Assembly: GCA_964653285.1 (NCBI GenBank) | Contig: CAZZEX010000029.1 | Span: 1-48,010 of the forward strand | Origin: CAZZEX01 sp964653285 | GTDB lineage: Bacteria; Chloroflexota; Anaerolineae; B4-G1 | Reading direction: 5' to 3' | Length of the DNA: 48,010 nucleotides | Shown here: piece by piece, positions 42,747 through 48,010 of the stretch | Layout: every line of letters begins with the position of its first letter | Position numbering within the stretch: position 1 is the stretch's first letter | The notes under the pieces: model-generated | Seen by the model: the letters and a program-made list of their open reading frames with translations, nothing else | Told to the model about the DNA's origin: nothing | The model's database searches: none | Made by a program: the position numbers and the translations under genes

Positions 42747-43763
42747 ATGGGAAAAGTGTCTGTTTTCAGAGTGGTCATCACAGATTGCGAACACGATGAC
42801 ATTGAACCGGAATTGGAAGTACTGAGCGCCGTCGGGGCCCGGGTAGAGTGGCACAACTGCCAGACCGAAGAAGACGTAATCGAGGCAGCCGCTGACGCCG
42901 ACGGCCTGCTCGTCGGCTACGCGCCAATCACCAGCCGGGTGCTCGACGCGCTCCCGCGCTGCCGCATCGTGTCCCGCTACGGCATCGGTGTGGACATGAT
43001 AGACATTGACGCTGCCACGGAACGCGGCGTGGTCGTGACCAACGTGCCCGACTACTGCCTCGACGATGTCGCCGATCACACGATGGCATTGCTTCTGGCC
43101 TGCGCTCGCAAGCTCATGATCTTAGACCGGGCGATCAGAGGCGGCCGGGCCATCAAGGATGGTAAGTGGCGCACGGTGGGTATTGCCAGGCCGATATATC
43201 GCCTGAGCAAGCAAACCTTAGGCATCATTGGCCTGGGGCAGATTGGGCAGCGGGTGGCCCGACGGGCGCAAGCGTTCGGTATACAGGTAATCGCCGCGCC
43301 TGATCCGGCTGTCAGCCCGGAGAAAGCAGCGACTCTGGACATCACTGTCCTGCCGCTGGAGCAAATGCTGCCTGCAGCCGACTACCTGACATTGCACGTT
43401 CCACTCGTCGAGAGCACCCGCCATCTCATCAATGCAGACAGGCTTGCACTGATGAAACCAACTGCCATCATCGTCAACACCTCGCGCGGCCAGGTGATCG
43501 ACGAGGCCGCACTGGTCGACGCCTTGCAAAACGGGCGGCTGGCCGGCGCTGGCCTCGACGTGTACGAGCACGAGCCCTTGTCTCCTGAAAGTCCGCTGTG
43601 CACGATGGACAATCTGTTACTCTCGTCCCACGCCGCCTGGTACTCGGAGGATGCACTGCACTACCTGAAGGTAAGAACGGCACAGGCTGTGGCGGACTTC
43701 CTGCAAGGTCGTGTACCGCAATCCGTGTTAAATCCATCGGTGTTTAAATCTCTGGATACCTAG
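42747..43763 (+). CDS. D-isomer-specific 2-hydroxyacid dehydrogenase, second copy
   Basis: 338 residues from ATG 42747; gaaaggaaag at about 42727-42736 precedes it. A TTG at 42702 and ATG 42726 are less likely. GLGQIG at 162-167; catalytic R247 (TSRGQ), the E of DVYEHEP (near 274-276) and H295 (SSHAAW) are present. It shares the RYGIGVDM block and overall design with the gene at 9049, so the two are paralogues with probably related substrates. It may use glyoxylate, hydroxypyruvate or a sugar-acid product. Confidence 0.91.
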   Translation: MGKVSVFRVVITDCEHDDIEPELEVLSAVGARVEWHNCQTEEDVIEAAADADGLLVGYAPITSRVLDALPRCRIVSRYGIGVDMIDIDAATERGVVVTNVPDYCLDDVADHTMALLLACARKLMILDRAIRGGRAIKDGKWRTVGIARPIYRLSKQTLGIIGLGQIGQRVARRAQAFGIQVIAAPDPAVSPEKAATLDITVLPLEQMLPAADYLTLHVPLVESTRHLINADRLALMKPTAIIVNTSRGQVIDEAALVDALQNGRLAGAGLDVYEHEPLSPESPLCTMDNLLLSSHAAWYSEDALHYLKVRTAQAVADFLQGRVPQSVLNPSVFKSLDT

Positions 43764-43770
43764 CATCACT

Positions 43771-43862
43771 GTCACCCTGAGCGGCCTGCCCTGAGCGCAG
43801 TGAAGGGAAGCGAAGGGGCTCCACCAGAGTAAAGGGAGATTCTTCGCTACGCTCAGAATGAC
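43771..43862. repeat. Palindromic intergenic repeat, copy 2
   Basis: It begins GTCACCCTGAGC and ends GCTCAGAATGAC, containing AGATTCTTCGCTACGCTC, the same signature as 18323-18412. The two copies share the outer arms but differ inside, where this one has an extra CTGAGCGCAGTGAAGGG-type segment. It lies between the 2-hydroxyacid dehydrogenase and the second corrinoid gene. Confidence 0.8.
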
Positions 43863-43928
43863 GGCTAACCGCCAGGGCAACCTTTGCGGCACTGCATTTC
43901 ATACATTTCATACAAGGAGGAAAAATCA

Positions 43929-44561
43929 ATGAGCGTACTAGATGATCTTCGGCAAAGTGTGGTCGAGGGCCAGGCGCCAGAGGCCGAAGCCCTGGTCAAA
44001 CAGGCCATGGACGACAATTTGCCGCCCGACGAGATCCTTAACCAGGGCCTCATCGCGGCCATGGCCGAAGTGGGACGCCTGTTCGAGGCCAACGAAGTCT
44101 ACGTACCCGAGATGCTGGTGGCGGCCCGCGCCATGAAGGCCGGCCTGGAACTGCTGCGTCCCAGCCTGGCCGAAGCGGACGTGCAGGCCATCGGCAAGGT
44201 CGTCATTGGCACCGTCCAGGGTGACCTGCACGACATCGGCAAGAATCTGGTGGGTATGATGCTGGAAGGGGCCGGCTTTGAGGTGATTGACCTGGGCGTT
44301 GACGTCTCGCCTCAGAAGTTCGTGGATGCCGTAAAAGAGCATGCCGCGGACCTGGTGGGATTCTCGGCGCTGCTTACCACCACCATGTCAAAGATGGGGT
44401 CCAACATTGAGGCGCTGGCAGAGGCCGGCCTGCGTGACGAGGTCAAGGTCATGGTCGGTGGAGCGCCAGTTACCGCCGAGTTTGCCGGAAAGATAGGCGC
44501 CGACATCTACGCCCCCGATGCCTCGTCAGCCGCCACCCACGCCAAGCAAGCCGTGAGCTAA
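43929..44561 (+). CDS. Corrinoid protein (methyltransferase cognate B12-binding protein), second copy
   Basis: 210 residues from ATG 43929, behind aaggagg at 43914-43920. Helical cap domain (about 1-85) with YVPEMLVAARAMKAGLELL, then the B12 domain with D99-L-H101-D-I-G104 (GDLHDIGKN); H101 is the expected cobalt ligand. It clearly differs from the corrinoid protein at 15634. The last 57 codons are duplicated at 1285-1455. It has no methyltransferase gene directly attached, so it may serve several of the UroD-like proteins. It is the last + strand gene of the island. Confidence 0.93.
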   Translation: MSVLDDLRQSVVEGQAPEAEALVKQAMDDNLPPDEILNQGLIAAMAEVGRLFEANEVYVPEMLVAARAMKAGLELLRPSLAEADVQAIGKVVIGTVQGDLHDIGKNLVGMMLEGAGFEVIDLGVDVSPQKFVDAVKEHAADLVGFSALLTTTMSKMGSNIEALAEAGLRDEVKVMVGGAPVTAEFAGKIGADIYAPDASSAATHAKQAVS

Positions 44562-44590
44562 AGTCGGATATGATCAGCGCGCGTGCGAGA

Positions 44591-44632
44591 TGCCGGCTGC
44601 CACACGCGTCAAGCAGGTTGTGAACCAATATC
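44591..44632 (+). pseudogene. Possible decayed tail of a corrinoid gene
   Basis: A frame reading MPAATRVKQVVN follows the corrinoid stop by 30 bases and resembles that gene's own ending SAATHAKQAVS. It is too short to be sure; a partial 3' duplication is the simplest reading. Confidence 0.3.
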
Positions 44633-44665
44633 AACTCGCCGCAGAGCACTATCCTGGCGGTGGGT

Positions 44666-44702
44666 CGCCCCCGTGAGCGGCCAGTGGCCCTCAACGGGGG
44701 CG
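44666..44702. terminator. Hairpin between convergent transcription units
   Basis: CGCCCCCGT (44666-44674) pairs perfectly with ACGGGGGCG (44694-44702), and the loop contains a second stem GGCC-AGT-GGCC. It lies between the + strand corrinoid gene and the - strand phosphatase gene. No T-tract follows on either side, so a classical intrinsic terminator is not certain. It marks the end of the catabolic island. Confidence 0.55.
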
Positions 44703-44751
44703 TTAGTCGTGCGACCTACGAATGCACCTGACTCTGTCCGATGGGTGACTT

Positions 44752-45231
44752 TCAGCCACCTGCCGCCCCTTCAACCAACGCCACGATGCGCTCGTAGCCA
44801 TCCTCGATCAACTGCTCCAATTCGCTGGCAACGTATACATACTCCAGCCGCATACCCCTATACGGGTCGTAGATGTCATACTCCTTCCCAATCATCTCGC
44901 TGAGCAAATACACCTTAGGGACATACTCAGGGAAGGCTGCCCCTAGCGCCTCGGCGTGATTTCGCGTCATCGCCAGCACCAGGTCGGCCTCAGCCATCAG
45001 TCCACGGGTGACATTGCGCGCGCGGTGGGCGCGCAAGTCAATCCCGCGTTGAGCCATTTCCTCGATGGAGTGCGCGCTCGCCGGTCGTCCTTCGGCCGCC
45101 CAGACGCCAGCCGAGCCCACCTGCCAATCCCGTCGCGCCTCGTCGCGGGCCAGCCGCGCCCGCAGTAACGCCGCTGCCATCGGAGAGCGACAAAGATTCC
45201 CCGTGCAGATGAAAAGCACCGTCGGCATCAT
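44752..45231 (-). CDS. Low-molecular-weight protein tyrosine phosphatase family
   Basis: 159 residues. The phosphatase loop C9-TGNLC-R15-S follows the first strand, and the general acid region is YDIYDPY with D122-P123. Members dephosphorylate phosphotyrosine or phosphoarginine. The arginine phosphatase YwlE has a threonine where this protein has L13, so the substrate class is open. Start at 45231, with ggggag upstream on this strand; the next codon is also ATG. The start overlaps the stop of the upstream gene by 4 bases, so the two are probably co-translated. Confidence 0.92.
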   Translation of the reverse strand: MMPTVLFICTGNLCRSPMAAALLRARLARDEARRDWQVGSAGVWAAEGRPASAHSIEEMAQRGIDLRAHRARNVTRGLMAEADLVLAMTRNHAEALGAAFPEYVPKVYLLSEMIGKEYDIYDPYRGMRLEYVYVASELEQLIEDGYERIVALVEGAAGG

Positions 45232-46364
45232 ATCTCCCCGTCACCGGCCTCAAACGACTCGACCAACGCCATCAGCCCGCCAGCCACAACCGAGTGCCCG
45301 CCCAACACCACCGGCACTCGCGCCTCCGCCGCTGCCCGAGTGAAATGGCGCAAGAAGGGCTCCTCCACCCTCTCCCAACGGTACAGATCGGAGTTGAAAC
45401 GATCAGCCGTGGAGGGCCACAGCCCCCGCGCCGCCAGGATCACGCGATTATCGAACAGCACCCCGTCAGCCAACTCCGCTAACTCGTCAAAGAAGCCCTC
45501 AACACCCACCAACTCCAGATAATCGGCCAGCAGTGAGCGGACCTCTCCCTGCCCCTGCCGACCGCTGGCCCGCATCCCCCGTTCTTCGGCGAAGACCCGC
45601 ACCCAACAACGGGTCGCCCGCTCCAGTGCAGCCCATGCCTCCGCCGACGCCCGGCCCACGACCGCCAGGCTTCCACCCTCGCAAGCCATCGCGGCCAGCA
45701 CCCCATCCAATCGTGGCGCTTCCCAGCCCAATCCGTCGAGGAAACGACGCAGATATGGCCCGACACCCGGATGTCGCCGCGCGATCAGCAGATCCGCTGG
45801 CGTATCCAGATCGAAGCGCGTAGCGGCCGACACAGGGAGACTCTCGACCGGCAGGCCACCGTCGTGAGCCAACGCCCAGGCTACCGCGTTATCATTCGCT
45901 TCCTGAGCGACCAGTGGTGCCACCTCAACTGCAGGAACAAACCCCACCCAATCACAGGAGTGCAGGTTATTAGTGAGCACCAGCCGCCCCGCCTCTCCTA
46001 ACCGGGTCAATACCTCGATCCAATGCTCAACGCCCAGCAGCGGCGCTGAAGCGCCCCCGCTGTAGAGCACACGTTGCACATCATACCGCTCGATCAGTCC
46101 AGCCAGCCGCCGCCCAAAGTGAAAAGATTCCCCTGGCGGATCAAGGTCCACCTCAACCGGCAGGTCGGCCAGCGTGTTGCCCCAGGCAGCATCATCGGTG
46201 GCAATCACAGCCCGGCCAATCATACCCGTGCGCAGCAACGGTTCCAGTAAATCGCGTGCAGCGGCCCGGTGCGCCCCGTCCAACGCCCGTTCTACCTCGC
46301 TCTGCCCCCATCCCCCGACCAGGAGGAGCAGCGTCACCTCCTCTGCCAACCAGGCTCCTCCCAT
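45228..46364 (-). CDS. Nucleotidyltransferase-like (MobA/CofC-type fold) protein of unknown function
   Basis: 378 residues. The N-terminal half looks like an NTP-transferase fold: GESFHFGRRLAGLIERYDVQ, VLYSGGASAPLLG, and TRFDLDTPADLLIARRHPGV, which recalls the xFDIDTPxDL motif of MobA/CofC relatives. The C-terminal half (about 215-378) has no pattern I recognise. The start is uncertain: no clear ribosome site precedes 46364, and a GTG at about residue 10 is an alternative. It is coupled to the downstream phosphatase gene by a 4-base overlap. The usual GxG nucleotide loop is not obvious, so function should be treated as unknown. Confidence 0.6.
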   Translation of the reverse strand: MGGAWLAEEVTLLLLVGGWGQSEVERALDGAHRAAARDLLEPLLRTGMIGRAVIATDDAAWGNTLADLPVEVDLDPPGESFHFGRRLAGLIERYDVQRVLYSGGASAPLLGVEHWIEVLTRLGEAGRLVLTNNLHSCDWVGFVPAVEVAPLVAQEANDNAVAWALAHDGGLPVESLPVSAATRFDLDTPADLLIARRHPGVGPYLRRFLDGLGWEAPRLDGVLAAMACEGGSLAVVGRASAEAWAALERATRCWVRVFAEERGMRASGRQGQGEVRSLLADYLELVGVEGFFDELAELADGVLFDNRVILAARGLWPSTADRFNSDLYRWERVEEPFLRHFTRAAAEARVPVVLGGHSVVAGGLMALVESFEAGDGEI

Positions 46365-46370
46365 TCAAAG

Positions 46371-46394
46371 GGGGTCCGGTTGACACCGAACCCC
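46371..46394 (-). terminator. Hairpin downstream of the HPF gene
   Basis: GGGGTCCGGT (46371-46380) and ACCGAACCCC (46385-46394) pair over 9 of 10 positions with a 4-base loop. On the - strand it lies about 110 bases after the HPF stop and just before the nucleotidyltransferase-like gene; a short CTTTG follows, so the T-tract is weak. Confidence 0.45.
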
Positions 46395-46501
46395 TTCGTA
46401 TGAGCGTATTGAGAAAACCCGTAGACCCAGGCTGAGCCCCCCCCACCCACCCTAGCCCAACCTCCAGAGAGTTCTGCTACGCCCGTATGCTTCCTCCTGC
46501 C

Positions 46502-47038
46502 TCAAGCGAGTTCCGGCTGCAACAAACCATAGTCACCGTCATTCCGCTTGTACACTACGTTGATAGCGTTCTCATCCACATTCAGAAAAACGTAGAAGTG
46601 GTGACCTAGCAATTCCATCTGCTCGATGGCCTCCTCTGGCATCATTGGCCGGACATCAAAGTGCTTGACGCGGACGATTTCGCCCTCGGTCTCCTCCATC
46701 GGCTCCTCGATGGGGAGTGCCTCAGCAGCCACCTGCCCTCGGCCTCGGCGCTTGCCCTTATAACGCGCGATCTGGCGGTACATCTTATCCAAAACAGCGT
46801 CAATCGAAGCGAACATGTCTTGGGTGCGCTCTTCAGCCCGCAGGATCGTCCCCTGCACCCGCACCGTTAACTGCGCTACCTGACGATGGGCAGCGCTGCG
46901 TGTGTTCTCCACTATCAAGTCAACCTGCACCTCATCAATCGAGGGCAGGTAGCGATCCAGTTTCCCAACTTTTTGCTCCACGTACTCCCTCAAACGCGGA
47001 GTCGTCTCCAAGTTGCGGGCAGAAATGGACACTTCCAT
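46502..47038 (-). CDS. hpf: Ribosome hibernation promoting factor, long form
   Basis: 178 residues from the ATG at 47038 (- strand), 7 bases behind AGGAGG; a 12-codon upstream extension of the frame has no site. The N-terminal S30AE domain (about 1-100: MEVSISARNLETTPRLREYV, ILRAEERTQDMFASIDAVLD) binds the small subunit. The C-terminal domain (about 115-178: VRVKHFDVRPMMPEEAIEQM, FYVFLNVDENAINVVYKRND) mediates dimerisation and 100S formation. A charged linker with KGKRRGRG joins them. A standard housekeeping gene outside the catabolic island. Confidence 0.96.
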   Translation of the reverse strand: MEVSISARNLETTPRLREYVEQKVGKLDRYLPSIDEVQVDLIVENTRSAAHRQVAQLTVRVQGTILRAEERTQDMFASIDAVLDKMYRQIARYKGKRRGRGQVAAEALPIEEPMEETEGEIVRVKHFDVRPMMPEEAIEQMELLGHHFYVFLNVDENAINVVYKRNDGDYGLLQPELA

Positions 47039-47147
47039 GGATTTCCTCCTTACGATTTTAACATTGTGTTTCACGCGCCCCTCAACGGGAAACTCGCACC
47101 AGTCACTGTCTCACATTCGCAAAATTGAACTGCGCCAGCACAGTGTG

Positions 47148-47870
47148 TTAGCGCGCACGGGCTAACGTCAGAGCCTGCACACCACGCGCTCCCCCCTCAT
47201 ACAGGGCCACCGCGCAGGCTTCCAGCGTAGCGCCCGTGGTACAGACGTCGTCAACCAACAACACCTGCTTACCGGTCAGGGAATTGCTGGAGCAACGAAA
47301 AGCGTCGCGCACATTTCCTTTCCGCTGGCTGGCATCAAGCCCGACCTGCGGGGCTGTCGCACGCTGTCGTATCAGTGTCCGCTCGTCCACCACCAACCCA
47401 ACCCGGCGAGCCATCTCACGGGTCAACAACGCTGCCTGATTATACCCGCGCTCGCGCAGACGGGCGGCGTGCAGCGGAACGGGTACTACGACATCAGCCG
47501 ACATTGGATGTTGCATCCAGTATGCCGCCATCAGGCCACCCAGGGGGCCAGCCAGCGCGGTAAGCCCGCGGTACTTGAGCCGGTGCACCGCCTCGCGGAG
47601 CACCCCTTCAAAGTAGACTACCGAACGTATGCACTCGATCTGCAAGGGAGAAGTTCGGCAACGTGCGCAGAGACCATCGGCTACAACCGCGTCCCCGCAG
47701 CGGGTGCAAAAGGGGGGCTTAACGAGAGAGATCTGGCCGAGACACTCAGTACACAGCCACACACCCGCCCGACCACAACCAACACAACGCGGGGGAAAGA
47801 GAATATCGAAAAACCGACTACGAAGACCACGCCAGTGGAGATCAATCGTCTCAATGACCGACACAGGCAA
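47148..47870 (-). CDS. comF: ComF family phosphoribosyltransferase-like protein
   Basis: 240 residues. Two CxxC zinc pairs in the N-terminal part (CVGCGRAG...CTEC and CTRCGDA...CARC), then a type I phosphoribosyltransferase fold with the PRPP loop LLVDDVCTTGATL (about 208-220). RGYNQAALLTREMARR and QVGLDASQRKGNVRDAF are family hallmarks. In competent bacteria ComF helps handle incoming DNA; in others its role is unsettled. It lies about 110 bases upstream of hpf on the same strand. Confidence 0.95.
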   Translation of the reverse strand: MPVSVIETIDLHWRGLRSRFFDILFPPRCVGCGRAGVWLCTECLGQISLVKPPFCTRCGDAVVADGLCARCRTSPLQIECIRSVVYFEGVLREAVHRLKYRGLTALAGPLGGLMAAYWMQHPMSADVVVPVPLHAARLRERGYNQAALLTREMARRVGLVVDERTLIRQRATAPQVGLDASQRKGNVRDAFRCSSNSLTGKQVLLVDDVCTTGATLEACAVALYEGGARGVQALTLARAR

Positions 47871-48010
47871 AGGATCCTATCTTTGGTGTTGATTCCCGAA
47901 GCAGCCCGCCCACCTAAAGCCCTAAGCCTCCACCACCCTTAAACACATCCTTTAGTGGTATCATCTCAATAAGTTGGGGCAGGTCTGTTGGTGATGGTGA
48001 AATGCCTACC

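Noticed and set aside
47871..48010. Possible start of a gene at the right edge of the window
   Set aside because: Too little sequence; no convincing ribosome site and coding pattern could be followed to the end of the window.

Overview
The window looks like part of an anaerobic, moderately GC-rich bacterial chromosome, most plausibly a Chloroflexota (Anaerolineae-like) genome. The basis is the style of the genes: sugar ABC lipoproteins with Pro/Glu/Thr linkers, many uroporphyrinogen-decarboxylase-like (UroD-like) corrinoid methyltransferases, no oxygen-dependent enzymes recognised, and short palindromic intergenic repeats. This taxonomic call is inference; no rRNA or tRNA gene was seen.

Layout. 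Positions 1-44561 form one long catabolic island with every gene on the + strand, mostly tightly packed with short gaps or ATGA overlaps. Region A (1-8175): tandem UroD-like genes (the first cut by the window edge), debris of a corrinoid protein and an epimerase, two iron-type alcohol dehydrogenases, a DeoC-type aldolase and two more UroD-like genes. Region B (8234-17382): HpcH/HpaI aldolase, 2-hydroxyacid dehydrogenase, tagaturonate-epimerase family protein, transaldolase-like protein, SDR, FAH-family hydrolase, Ldh_2-family oxidoreductase, corrinoid protein and its adjacent UroD-like partner. Region C (17408-24159): a broken UroD-like head, a consensus sigma70 promoter, a FadR-type GntR regulator, E1 alpha/beta of a 2-oxoacid dehydrogenase, and a sugar ABC importer without an ATPase. 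Region D (24222-33676): two GHL6-like putative glycosidases, a SucC/SucD-like ligase pair with a ferredoxin and a CitE-like lyase, an SDR resembling L-fucose dehydrogenase (HSD17B14-like), and an L-fuconolactonase-like amidohydrolase. Region E (33741-44561): L-rhamnose/L-fucose mutarotase, remnants of an ISAzo13-type transposase and of a glycyl radical enzyme, an SDR, UroD-like genes, D-lyxose isomerase, DapA-family aldolase, FGGY kinase, galactose-mutarotase-like protein, a second 2-hydroxyacid dehydrogenase and a second corrinoid protein.

After a hairpin at 44666-44702 the strand switches. Positions 44752-47870 carry general genes on the - strand: LMW phosphatase, a nucleotidyltransferase-like protein, the hibernation factor HPF and ComF. 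This marks the island edge.

How it may work (inference): sugars imported by the ABC system, or released by the GHL6-like enzymes, are oxidised to lactones and aldonates. They are then split by one of several aldolases or hydrolases, with reduction or oxidation of the C3/C4 fragments and an acyl-CoA ligase/lyase step. The seven UroD-like proteins and two corrinoid proteins suggest cobalamin-dependent methyl transfer tied to this sugar catabolism, for instance O-demethylation of methylated sugars. No activator of corrinoid proteins, no methyl-THF branch gene and no sugar-acid dehydratase was recognised here, so the scheme is incomplete. Fragments of island genes, one of them a 77-bp exact copy, show that paralogous cassettes have recombined repeatedly.
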